A stretch of 64,000 nt of DNA from Treponema bryantii. Its GTDB lineage: Bacteria; Spirochaetota; Spirochaetia; Treponematales; Treponemataceae. The stretch lies in assembly GCF_900113965.1 (NCBI RefSeq), contig NZ_FORI01000009.1, positions 1 to 64,000 on the forward strand, read 5' to 3'. The position numbers were made by a program, and so were the translations under genes. Below, one piece after another: positions 1 to 8,400 of the stretch (positions within the stretch are counted from its first letter, which is position 1; each line of letters begins with the position of its first letter). A model generated the notes under the pieces. It was not told where the DNA came from. It did no database searches and worked only from the letters and a program-made list of their open reading frames with translations.

Positions 1-261
1 ATTTGTAATACCGAAAAGCAATGCAACCTGTAAATTTGAAAGATTATGCTCTTGTTGATAGTTTAGCACTTTTAGCTTAAATTCTCCGCTAAAATGTCGG
101 GTTGGTTTTGTAAATTTTCCATTTAATTTGTACTGGGCAATCCACTGTCTAATTTGACTTGAACTTACTCCATATGCTTTTTCTTGTTGTTCTGGACTTA
201 TATGTTCTTCAATATAGTCTAAGACAATCTTTAGTTTGAACTCTTCTGAGTATTTGGACAT
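1..261 (-). CDS. IS3-family transposase OrfA, N-terminal part (cut by window edge)
   Basis: This frame is too near the edge to show its stop; 87 codons are visible. The protein begins MSKYSEEFKLKIVLDYIEE and has two successive helix-turn-helix units: the first ends near SSSQIRQWIAQYK, and the second starts near HFSGEFKLKVLNY. Double HTH domains of this kind form the DNA-binding OrfA of IS150-group elements, which is normally joined to the DDE-domain OrfB by frameshifting. An AGGAGG ribosome site lies about 8 bases upstream of the ATG. OrfB, if intact, is beyond the window. Family assignment rests on the HTH pattern and the terminal sequence; whether the element is functional cannot be judged. 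Confidence 0.8.
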   Translation of the reverse strand, partial: MSKYSEEFKLKIVLDYIEEHISPEQQEKAYGVSSSQIRQWIAQYKLNGKFTKPTRHFSGEFKLKVLNYQQEHNLSNLQVALLFGITN

Positions 262-317
262 AAAAAAAGCACCTCCTAAAGTGAACTTTATTTGTCCAAC
301 TTTAGGGGTGCACTTCA
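1..317 (-). mobile_element. IS3-family (IS150-type) insertion sequence, one end
   Basis: The left end of an insertion sequence enters from the window edge. It holds the start of a transposase OrfA and a terminal region whose outer end, read on the minus strand, is TGAAGTGCACCCC. A TG start and this kind of AAGTTGGACA subterminal motif are typical of IS3-family elements. The inferred tip is at about 317, only 14 bases from the mnmG stop. The other end and any target duplication lie outside the window. The tip abuts half of a palindromic repeat (318-334). Confidence 0.75.
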
Positions 318-331
318 CTTGACCCGGGGAT

Positions 332-2395
332 CTAGCGCTTCAAATATACCATTAGCAGCATAATATCACTATTACGGATTCCGCTGATGCGGTTTGCCTG
401 ACCGAGTGTTACCGGGCGGATTGCTTCGAGCTTGTTGCGGCTCTCTGCAGAAAGTGACGGAATGCTGCCATAATCAAAGTCTGCAGGAATGCGGGCATTC
501 TCCATCTTATGAAGCTTTTCTACTCGCTTATCCTGCTTTTCAATATAGTACTTATACTTAGCGTCAATCTTTGCCATTTCCCAGTCTGCTTCAGGGTAGC
601 CAGGGTTTTCCATATCAGGCTTTTTAAGAAGCAGAGCTTCAATTTCTGAGAGGCGTGCATATTTTTCGTTTACTGCATCAAACTGAGCCTGAGTCTTAAG
701 GCCGCAGCGGAAGGCATATTTTGCAAGGCGGCGGTCTGCTGTGTCGTGGCGGAGCTTTAAGCGGTATTCGGCGCGGGCTGTAAACATACGGTATGGCTCT
801 TTTGTTCCGAGAGTTACAAGGTCATCAATAAGTACACCGATGTACGCTTCGTCGCGGCCAAGAATTACAGGCTCAAACTCTGGAATTACGTCGAACTTGT
901 CAAAGCCGGCATTTTTCTGAACACCGCGCTCGTAGTCGTTGAGCTGGTGAGTTTCGCGTTCTGAGATTTCGGCAAACTTTGCTTTTTCTTCGTTTGTCAT
1001 ATCTGCCTTAGGACGGAAAGCACCTGTCTCTGTACTTGAAGCAACACCGTTAAGTGTATGAGGAATTTCTGCAAGAGGTCCGCAAAGCTTAATGTGCTCA
1101 CGTGCATAAAGACCTGCGTTCATTCCGGCAATAAGTCCCTGTCCGGCAGCTTCTTCGTAGCCGGAAGTTCCGTTAATCTGACCGGCATTAAAAAGGCCTG
1201 CAACACGTTTAGTCTCCAGAGAAGGATAAAGCTGGGTAGGTTCAACAAAGTCATACTCTACGGCATAGCCCGGGCGGCTCTGTACGGCATTTTCAAATCC
1301 ATGCATTGTGCGCATAAAGGCATCCTGAACACATTCAGGAAGACTTGAAGAAAGTCCGTTCAGATAAATCTCATCAGTTTCAAGACCTTCCGGCTCAACG
1401 AAAATCTGATGGCGGTCGCGTTCTGCAAAGCGCATAACCTTATCTTCTATGCTTGGACAGTAGCGAGGGCCAATACCGCTGATTTTACCAGAATAAAGCG
1501 GTGAGCGGCCAATGTTGTCGCGGATGATTTTATGAGTTTCTTCGTTTGTATATACGATATGGCAGTTTACTAATGGGCGCTCTACCCGTTCGGTTTCAAA
1601 ACTGAAAGGAATAACTTCTGTGTCGCCCGGCTGTTCGTCGAGTTTGCTGAAGTCTACGGTTTTGCGGAGAATGCGCGGTGGGGTTCCTGTCTTAAGACGA
1701 CCTGTTGTAAAGCCGAGTCTGTGAAGGCTTTCTGTAAGTCCGTATGCTGCAGGCTCCCCTACACGTCCGCAAGGAGCATCATATTCACCAATAAAAATAC
1801 GGCCACCAAGGAAGGTACCTGTTGTAAGAACAACAGAGCGAACCGGAATAATGCGGCCGCGCTCTGTAACAACGCCGGTTACCTTTTGACGCATTCCGCT
1901 CTTTGCAGCTTCTGTGCGTCCGTCTCCACGGAACTCTCCCGGGATAGTTCCCTTTTCTGCAGCAGAGTCGCTGTTTGGAGGAAGCGGTGTTGTAGAGGCA
2001 GTTGTCAGGATATCAATAACGGTATCCATTAATGTATAAAGATTTTCAGTTGTTTCACAGGTTTTACGGGCAAGCTGAGAATAGGTAATCTTATCGGCCT
2101 GAGAACGAGGTGCCTGAACTGCAGGTCCACGGCTCTTATTGAGCATGCGGAACTGAATCATAGATTTATCAATCAATTTGGCCATCTGGCCGCCAAGAGC
2201 ATCAATTTCGCGGACAATGTTTCCTTTTGCAATTCCACCAATAGAAGGGTTACAGCTCATGCGGGCAATAGCATCAGGAGTTTGGGTAATAAGTACAGTT
2301 TTTAATCCCATACGGGCACAGGCAAGTCCCGCTTCAATTCCCGCGTGGCCGGCTCCTACAACAGCCACATCATAATAATCATAAAATCCAGGCAT
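332..2395 (-). CDS. mnmG: tRNA uridine-5-carboxymethylaminomethyl(34) modification enzyme MnmG (GidA)
   Basis: MnmG, with MnmE, uses FAD and a folate to add the carboxymethylaminomethyl group to wobble U34 of certain tRNAs in the cytoplasm. The N-terminus carries the FAD-binding Rossmann motif VAVVGAGHAGIEA, followed by the conserved SCNPSIGGIAKG stretch; later GYEEAAGQGLIAG and the C-terminal helical domain (YLKR end) are present. At 687 residues it is longer than the usual 620-630. Extra length lies in a low-complexity insert near residues 136-168 and another near 450-500. The stop TAG is followed at once by a repeat half-site and an IS, so the gene ends intact. It is divergent from a glycosyltransferase; no operon partner is visible. 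Confidence 0.96.
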   Translation of the reverse strand: MPGFYDYYDVAVVGAGHAGIEAGLACARMGLKTVLITQTPDAIARMSCNPSIGGIAKGNIVREIDALGGQMAKLIDKSMIQFRMLNKSRGPAVQAPRSQADKITYSQLARKTCETTENLYTLMDTVIDILTTASTTPLPPNSDSAAEKGTIPGEFRGDGRTEAAKSGMRQKVTGVVTERGRIIPVRSVVLTTGTFLGGRIFIGEYDAPCGRVGEPAAYGLTESLHRLGFTTGRLKTGTPPRILRKTVDFSKLDEQPGDTEVIPFSFETERVERPLVNCHIVYTNEETHKIIRDNIGRSPLYSGKISGIGPRYCPSIEDKVMRFAERDRHQIFVEPEGLETDEIYLNGLSSSLPECVQDAFMRTMHGFENAVQSRPGYAVEYDFVEPTQLYPSLETKRVAGLFNAGQINGTSGYEEAAGQGLIAGMNAGLYAREHIKLCGPLAEIPHTLNGVASSTETGAFRPKADMTNEEKAKFAEISERETHQLNDYERGVQKNAGFDKFDVIPEFEPVILGRDEAYIGVLIDDLVTLGTKEPYRMFTARAEYRLKLRHDTADRRLAKYAFRCGLKTQAQFDAVNEKYARLSEIEALLLKKPDMENPGYPEADWEMAKIDAKYKYYIEKQDKRVEKLHKMENARIPADFDYGSIPSLSAESRNKLEAIRPVTLGQANRISGIRNSDIMLLMVYLKR

Positions 2396-2417
2396 CAGAA
2401 AGTTCCTTTCAATAAGC

Positions 2418-2479
2418 CGTCATGCTGAACTTGTTTCAGCATCTATAATAACAGATCCCGAAACAAGTTCGGGATGACG
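2418..2479. repeat. Family A palindromic repeat, two arms
   Basis: Two related 27-bp units face each other: CGTCATGCTGAACTTGTTTC... and, inverted, ...AACAAGTTCGGGATGACG. Each is itself a hairpin, and the pair can form a larger one. It fills the divergent gap between mnmG and the glycosyltransferase. The same family occurs at 4360-4385, 10758-10784 and 42365-42475. It sits only about 30 bases from the glycosyltransferase promoter. Confidence 0.85.
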
Positions 2480-2508
2480 TTTTCACGATTATATCTGAAA
2501 TGTAAACC

Positions 2509-2538
2509 TTGTACAATTATAATCAATTTCTATATAAT
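2509..2538 (+). promoter_or_regulatory. Promoter of the glycosyltransferase gene, leaderless type
   Basis: TTGTAC (2509-2514), an 18-bp spacer and a perfect TATAAT (2533-2538). Only 7 bases separate the -10 box from the ATG at 2546, and there is no ribosome-binding site, so the transcript would start at or next to the start codon. Confidence 0.6.
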
Positions 2539-2545
2539 TCATCTT

Positions 2546-3580
2546 ATGAACGGCAAAAAAATCATCCTGGTTTCTCTGAATGGCATTGGCAACAAAGGCG
2601 GAGTTGAACGTGTAAGCTGGTATTTGAACGAAATCCTTACCGACCATTTTGATAACGTACAGGTGCTCACCCGCGGAAAACTTATGCCGGGAAAAATCGG
2701 TAACCTTATCTGGCCGGTTCTGCTCAGTCTTAAGCTTTGTTTTATCCGCAATAAGATTGTTATTGCCAATTCCTGGCACTGTTTTTTGTATCCCGCAGAG
2801 CTTTCTATTCATCATGGAACAATGGCCGGAGCAAAGCTTCACACTACAGTTGGAGGCGCCGCAGGCATCACCGCCTTTATGGAAAAAGTAAGCGCCCGCA
2901 AAGCAAAAAAGATTCTTGCCGTAAGTATTAACTGCAAAAACGAACTCGAAAGCTACTATAAAATCAATCCTAATAAAATTGAAGTTCTGAATAATTTTGT
3001 AAATGAAGAGGTCTTTTTTCCAAAGGAAGAAAGCAATGCTGGCAGCGAAGATAACAAAATAATCAACGTGCTTTTCTCCGGCTCACTTGATGAACGAAAA
3101 GGTCTTCCAAAGCTCATAGAATTTTCTAAATATATAGAAGATTTTAAAGGTCCATATCAGATAAAATTTACAATCGCTTCTAACACAAAAGACGCATATC
3201 ATTTTTTTGAGGGACTTAATAATACAAAGATTGTTTCAGGCCTCGGCGTAGAACAGATGCCAGATTTCTACCGCGCCGGTGATGTTCTTATTTTCCCGAC
3301 AAACTACGAAGGTTTTTCAATGTCTACAATGGAAGCACTCGCATCGGGTCTCAGCGTAATTGGAACCGATTTTGCAATTCCAGATGAAATAAAAGATTTT
3401 GCTTTCTGCCTTCGCCACGATTTTTCCGACATTTCAAAAACCGTTGAAGAAATTATCAGACTCTATAAAACCTGGCACACCCAAAAAGCTGAAATAGCCT
3501 CAAAAACCATCCAAAACTTTGGAAAAAAGCAGTACGAAGAAAAATTCATAAACTACACAAAATCCGCAATGACGTATTAG
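2546..3580 (+). CDS. GT4-type glycosyltransferase
   Basis: A GT-B glycosyltransferase that would transfer an activated sugar to a glycan or lipid acceptor at the cytoplasmic face; the acceptor is unknown. It is 344 residues with the chosen start. The N-terminal half opens with IILVSLNGIGNKGGVERV, where the GGxER pattern typical of GT4 acceptor-domain loops is seen. The C-terminal half has the nucleotide-sugar domain motif EGFSMSTMEALASG, containing the EX7E glutamates. The longer reading from 2474 adds 24 residues with no family support; the ATG at 2546 fits the conserved start and follows a TATAAT by 7 bases. No other cell-envelope genes flank it, so it looks monocistronic. Confidence 0.85.
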   Translation: MNGKKIILVSLNGIGNKGGVERVSWYLNEILTDHFDNVQVLTRGKLMPGKIGNLIWPVLLSLKLCFIRNKIVIANSWHCFLYPAELSIHHGTMAGAKLHTTVGGAAGITAFMEKVSARKAKKILAVSINCKNELESYYKINPNKIEVLNNFVNEEVFFPKEESNAGSEDNKIINVLFSGSLDERKGLPKLIEFSKYIEDFKGPYQIKFTIASNTKDAYHFFEGLNNTKIVSGLGVEQMPDFYRAGDVLIFPTNYEGFSMSTMEALASGLSVIGTDFAIPDEIKDFAFCLRHDFSDISKTVEEIIRLYKTWHTQKAEIASKTIQNFGKKQYEEKFINYTKSAMTY

Positions 3581-3592
3581 TTAAAATAATAC

Positions 3593-3622
3593 TTGACAGA
3601 TGTAGATGGGGGGGGGTATGAT
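3593..3622 (+). promoter_or_regulatory. Lipoprotein promoter with a nine-G tract in the spacer
   Basis: TTGACA at 3593-3598 and TATGAT at 3617-3622 are separated by 18 bp, of which the last nine (3608-3616) are an uninterrupted run of G. Gain or loss of a G would change the spacer length directly. A ribosome site (AAAGGAG) and the ATG of the lipoprotein gene follow at 3655-3668. Poly-G tracts upstream of surface-protein genes are known to vary and tune promoter strength in Treponema pallidum; that this one varies is inferred. Confidence 0.75.
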
Positions 3623-3667
3623 TTTAATAATATTTTCAAAAAAAGTCACAAAAAAAAGGAGTAGACA

Positions 3668-4354
3668 ATGAAAAAATTATTAACAATCTCAGCTGTTCTT
3701 CTCGCAGCAGCTTTAGTATTCACAGGATGTTCAAACCCAGCCGCAAACAGCGGAGATGAAGGAGAAAAACTTCCTGGAACATGGAGTAGTTCAGTTACTT
3801 ATTATAATGATTATAATCAAAATGGCTGGACTCTAAAAAACAATACAATATCATACAAATGTGATGATCCAACTACACTTCAAATCCCTACAAACAAAGT
3901 TCAACTTCTATCTTTACCTATTTCAAGCGATAAAATATACGGTGTTAATGTAAAACTTAAACAAGCAAAATTTACAGATTCTGAATATGGTATTCTTTTC
4001 CTTGAGTCTGGTGATTCGAGTGATAATACAAATTCTTATTATAGATTAACACTCTGGCAAAACTCTTATATTTTATATGAAAAATTAAGCGGACACGCTG
4101 AAACACTTCTATCTGTAAATGGCGAATATCAAAATATCGTAAACAACGCTATTAAAAAAGAAGGCGAAGAGAATGATGTTCTTTTCTATACAGAAGGCGA
4201 AGAACTTGTTCTTAAAATTAACGGTACAGAAATTAAACGAATAGCAAACAAGCTTGATAAAGGCAGATGTCATGCTTATGTAAGAATTCCTTATGACGCA
4301 ACTGAATCAATTGCTATCAATTACAACTTTGTTAACTTCCAGACTGCAAAATAA
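3668..4354 (+). CDS. Putative surface lipoprotein of unknown function
   Basis: 228 residues with a lipoprotein signal: a KK n-region, a hydrophobic core (LTISAVLLAAALVFTG) and a lipobox ending FTGC, so cleavage and lipidation are expected at Cys20. The mature part starts with a Ser/Asn-rich linker. The rest alternates short hydrophobic and polar stretches with many Tyr and Asn, suggesting beta structure, possibly a concanavalin-like sandwich; no catalytic motif is recognised. It has its own ribosome site (AAGGAG, 8 bases from ATG) and a promoter whose spacer contains a nine-G tract, suggesting phase-variable expression. A terminator follows, so it is monocistronic. Confidence 0.75.
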   Translation: MKKLLTISAVLLAAALVFTGCSNPAANSGDEGEKLPGTWSSSVTYYNDYNQNGWTLKNNTISYKCDDPTTLQIPTNKVQLLSLPISSDKIYGVNVKLKQAKFTDSEYGILFLESGDSSDNTNSYYRLTLWQNSYILYEKLSGHAETLLSVNGEYQNIVNNAIKKEGEENDVLFYTEGEELVLKINGTEIKRIANKLDKGRCHAYVRIPYDATESIAINYNFVNFQTAK

Positions 4355-4359
4355 CCCCT

Positions 4360-4385
4360 GTCATGCTGAACTCGTTTCAGCATCT
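4360..4385. repeat. Family A palindromic repeat, single unit
   Basis: One unit, TCATGCTGAACTCGTTTCAG plus a short tail, with arms ATGCTGAA/TTCAGCAT. It lies six bases after the lipoprotein stop and directly before a terminator hairpin. Confidence 0.8.
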
Positions 4386-4390
4386 AAAAG

Positions 4391-4417
4391 TCGTCATTCT
4401 CAATGACGGCTTTTTTT
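4391..4417 (+). terminator. Rho-independent terminator after the lipoprotein gene
   Basis: Stem CGTCATT / AATGACG with a three-base loop, followed by GC and a run of seven T (4411-4417). Confidence 0.75.
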
Positions 4418-4424
4418 ATTTACG

Positions 4425-4641
4425 CAGGGCTTCCGCATTATAAAGATTTACGAATATTTTGGCGCGAAGGAGCGGAGTTGCGTGGCAAAATGACTTTGTG
4501 TGTGGCTGCCGCGTGAGCGGCAGGTAATATAGTTACTTTACCACACACAACGTCAAGCGCATTATTGCGCGTTTTTGACATGCAAATACGCGACTGGGAG
4601 CCAATGTTCACGTTTTACGTCTTTATGATGCGGAAGCCCTG
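4425..4641 (+). repeat. 217-bp element bounded by 22-bp terminal inverted repeats
   Basis: The left end CAGGGCTTCCGCATTATAAA and the right end, read inverted, CAGGGCTTCCGCATCATAAA match at 21 of 22 positions. The enclosed DNA contains the conserved core at 4458-4615. No open frame or clear target-site duplication is visible. It resembles a MITE or a long-stem structured RNA. Confidence 0.7.
4458..4615 (+). ncRNA. Conserved structured core element, copy 1 (candidate RNA, upstream of HAD gene)
   Basis: About 150 bases closely matching the minus strand of 12174-12324. Predicted parts: an outer closing stem TTGGC/GCCAA; a long arm TTGTGTGTGG/CCACACACAA holding the hairpin CTGCCGC-GTGA-GCGGCAG with a GNRA loop and a second small hairpin; then GTCAAGCGCATTATTGCGC...TTGAC. 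Compared with copy 2, one pair in the long arm changes G-C to T-A and one in the GNRA hairpin changes T-A to A-T, so pairing is kept. The frame open through copy 2 is interrupted here, which argues against protein coding. It ends 87 bases before the HAD gene. Confidence 0.6.
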
Positions 4642-4701
4642 TTTTGTGAGCGGGTATTTTTTTATATATACGTTTTTTCTATAATATGTTATAATAGAAA
4701 G

Positions 4702-5406
4702 GTGAATAATGTTGATTTAACGCAGATAAAGGCTGTAGCTTTTGACATCGATGGTACTCTATACAGAGCATGGAGATTTAATCTTCGCATTGCGCCTTAC
4801 TTTCTGTTTCATTCTTTCTTCTTCTTAAAATACGGGCTTGTTCGCAACATTATGCACAGGACCGCTGCTACCTCTGAATTCACAAAAATTCAGGCCGCTC
4901 ACATGGCTAAAAAGCTCAACTGTTCTCCAGAAGAAGCTGAAGAGCGCCTTGAAAAAATCATCTACAAGGGACTCGAAAAATATTTTGTAAACATTAAGCC
5001 TTGCGACGGTGCTTTGGACTTTATTCATAAACTTAAAGACAAAGGCTATAAACTTGGTCTTCTTTCTGATTTTCCTCCAGAACAAAAGGGTGAGATCTGG
5101 GGTGTACGTGAATTATGTGATGTAGTTCTTGGCTCAGAAGAAGCCGGTGCTCTCAAGCCGGATCCAACTCCGTTTAGAAAACTTGCGGAAGAATTTAACC
5201 TTCCGCCGGAGCAGATTCTTTATGTGGGCAACAATCACAAATACGATATTCAGGGTGCACATAATGCAGGTATGAAAACAGCATGGCTTATTCTTCCGCA
5301 TTCTGGCTGGATAGGTAAAAAATCAAAAATAGCAGACTTTACGTTCTGGCATTATAACCAGCTTTCTAACTGGTTCTTTAATGATCAGACAAACAAGTCG
5401 GATTAA
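4702..5406 (+). CDS. HAD-superfamily hydrolase (phosphatase)
   Basis: A 234-residue haloacid-dehalogenase-fold hydrolase, probably a small-molecule phosphatase; the substrate cannot be told. Motif I is VAFDIDGTLY (both aspartates present), motif II is LLSDFP, the conserved lysine is in ALKPDPTPF, and motif III reads YVGNNHKYDIQGA, where an Asn replaces the more usual first Asp. Residues 20-100 form a helical cap. The only in-frame start near the family N-terminus is GTG at 4702. It lies 6 bases after a TATAAT (4690-4695) without a ribosome site, consistent with a leaderless message. The coiled-coil gene follows after 27 bases, so the two may be co-transcribed. Confidence 0.85.
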   Translation: MNNVDLTQIKAVAFDIDGTLYRAWRFNLRIAPYFLFHSFFFLKYGLVRNIMHRTAATSEFTKIQAAHMAKKLNCSPEEAEERLEKIIYKGLEKYFVNIKPCDGALDFIHKLKDKGYKLGLLSDFPPEQKGEIWGVRELCDVVLGSEEAGALKPDPTPFRKLAEEFNLPPEQILYVGNNHKYDIQGAHNAGMKTAWLILPHSGWIGKKSKIADFTFWHYNQLSNWFFNDQTNKSD

Positions 5407-5433
5407 TATAAAAAAATTGGGTGGGGATAAAAA

Positions 5434-8400
5434 ATGGAAATCGTAATCGCAATTCTCTTTTCTACAGTCATTTCAATGGGAGTGTCTTTATACTTCCGTA
5501 TGCTTAGTAAAAAAGATGATCCTCTGGAACGAATCAACAAATTTGCGAACAAGAAAACTAATGAACTGAACGAAGCTTTTGGAAAGATTCAGACCAGATT
5601 CAACACAATTATCTCAGATTTTAATGCTCAGCAGACACAGGCAAATGCAGCCGTAAAACTCTTAAAGCAGCAGAACGAAGATTTTAATTCTAAGATGCAG
5701 ACTTTTGATCAGAGCATCAATGCTGTAAAAAACATCAAGTCACAGATAGACGCTTACTCTAAGATTCTCGGAGAACTCAATGATATGACCGCCCAGGTTG
5801 AAGAGAATCTTGAACGCCTTCATAAGGAAAGCGGTGTAATTTCTACCCTCGATGGAAAACTTTCAAAGCAGCAGGCTCAGATTGTTTCTATCGAAAAAAA
5901 GATTCCAGAAATTTCAAAGGAATTTTCTGCAAAGAATGCAGAGCAGCTTAAGGCTGTTGGCACTACCCTTCTTGAAAATTATGAAAGCCGTGCCGCAAAA
6001 CTTACTGCAGACATTAAAGCTTCTCAGGGAGAAGCAGAAAAGGCTCTCGGCGAAATCAAACAGAGCATTCAGGAAGCATATAACGAAGCTGCAGCCAGTG
6101 CAGAGAAACTTGAAAACACTGCCTTTGAACATCTTAGCGAACAGGCTCAGCAGAGAACAGATAAATATCTTAAAGAGCTCAGCGCACAGACAGCTTCACT
6201 TCAGAGTGAACTTGAAAAACAGACTCTCGCCATCAGAAATGATATTACTAACAGAACCGGTATCATTCATTCAGAACTTGAATCAAAAGAAAAAGAACTT
6301 ATCAAAATGTTTGATGATAAGACTGCAGCCGCAACTGCTTCTTACAAAGAATCTGAAAATAAACTTATTACAGACGCAAAGGCAAATATCATAAAGCTTA
6401 ACGAAAAGTTCAACGAAAAACTTGGACAGCTTTCAGAAGCCTTTGCCGGAAAAGTGGACGCACTTCAGACAAAATACACACAGCAGCTTGAATCAATTGG
6501 TGGCCGCAACGATGGTATTATTGGAAAAATCCAGGCACGCTTTAACGAAGACAGCAACAAGCTTGAAGCTGAATATACAAAGCAGATGGAAAGCATTCAG
6601 AAGAAAAACGATGGTAACTACTCTGCTCTCTCAGAAAAATTTACTGCCGACTTTAAGAAGTTCCAGGACTCTTATACCGCAGCATTTGAAAATGCAACTG
6701 CAACTAACAACAATAAGGTAAATGAATTCAACCGCCTCTTTGTTGAAGAACACAAAAAGTTTGCAGATGAACATCAGAAACTTATTCAGGATTTTGCTGA
6801 TGCAATCAACGAATCTCAGAGTGCAAACGACAGAAAGCTTAATGAACTTAAGAGCTCTCAGGACGAACAAATTCAGAGCCTTAACGAAATCTATAATTCA
6901 GAATACACAAAAATCAAAGAAGAATACCTTGGACGTTTTGAATCTTTGCAGGATGAATACTCACAGCAGATTGATGGACTTCAGAACGTATTTGGAAACC
7001 GCATAGAAGAACTTTCAAATACTGAAGAAGACTACAAGGCAAGAATTGAAAATCTTCGCACTCAGCTGGATACAAGCCTGCGTCAGTGTAATGAACGCTC
7101 TACATCCCTTCAGACAGAAATTTCTGATATGCAGGAAAAACTCACACAGACACTTCAGCAGGTTGCAGCAGAGGCAACAACTTCGGTTCAGAACGCCGAA
7201 GCTTCTGTGCAGTCAATCAAGGTTCAGTGTGATGAAGCTGAACGCAAGGCCGCAGAACTTAAGCCTGAACTTGAAGAAAAGATCAGTCAGATGAACACAA
7301 GTCTGGACAGCGTTCAGAGCGAAACAATTGAAAAGCTTGAAAGACTTCAGAATGCAACAGAAAGTAAGATTCAGGAAATTCTTTCTGAAACTGGCGCAAA
7401 GATTAAAGAGTTCCAGACTAAGACAGAACAGACTATTGAAACTCTGCAGAGCGAAACTGAACAGACAATCAAAACTATTCAGAATGAATCTCAGCAGAAG
7501 CTTGAATACATTAAAACTGAAAATGCAAGTAAGTTTGGTGATTTCCAGAGCGAAACAGAGCGCAAAATTGACAGCTATCAGAGTTCTACAACTGCAAAGA
7601 TTGAAGCCTTCCAGAAAGAATCTGATAAGCAGCTGGAAGAGTACCAGGACGAAACTGGCAAACAGCTCAAAGAATTCCAGAGTGCTACTACTGCAAGAAT
7701 TGAAGCTTTCCAGAATGAAGCCGGAAAACAGATTGAAGACTTCAAGGGAGATGCAACTGCAAAGATTGAAGCATTCCAGAATGAGGCCGACCGTCAGATT
7801 GAAAGCTATAAGGGTGACACAACGGCAAAAATCGAAGCATTCCAGAGCGAAGCCGACCGTCAGATTGAAGGCTTTAAGGGTGATACAACTGCAAAACTCG
7901 ACAACTTCCAGAACGAAACAGATACACGACTCGAAAGCCTTACAAAAATCATTACAGATTCTGTACGCAAGGCAGTTTCTGAAAGTGAAGTTAAACATCT
8001 TAATATTCTTGAAAATGTTGACAGCCAGCTCAATGCTTACAAAAAGGATATTGAGTATAAGCTCTCTCAGATTCAGGTTTCTGAAAATGATATTGATACT
8101 CTTGAAAAGAGCCTCAAGGCTGCCATGGCCGAAGTTCAGAACAGAGTTCTCCGCGACTTTGATACCTTCACCACAAATCAGAAGCAGAAGCATGAAGAAT
8201 TCAGTAACACAATCAAGGAAGATTCTGAAGAAATTGAATCTAAGATTACAGAAATCAACCGCTCTCTCGACAGCCTCAAAGAAACTGCAACAGGCAGCAT
8301 GAGTGCTAAGATTCAGGAGTTTGAAACAGAGTTTAATCAGACACTCTCAACAAAGAGCAATCAGATTGATTCTGAACTTTCTGAATGGAAGAGCGACCTT

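Noticed and set aside
7213-8193. Long open frame on the minus strand within the coiled-coil gene
   Set aside because: Its Leu/Phe/Cys-rich composition is the mirror of the Lys/Glu/Gln codons of the repeat region; it has no ribosome site, and the sense gene is unmistakable.
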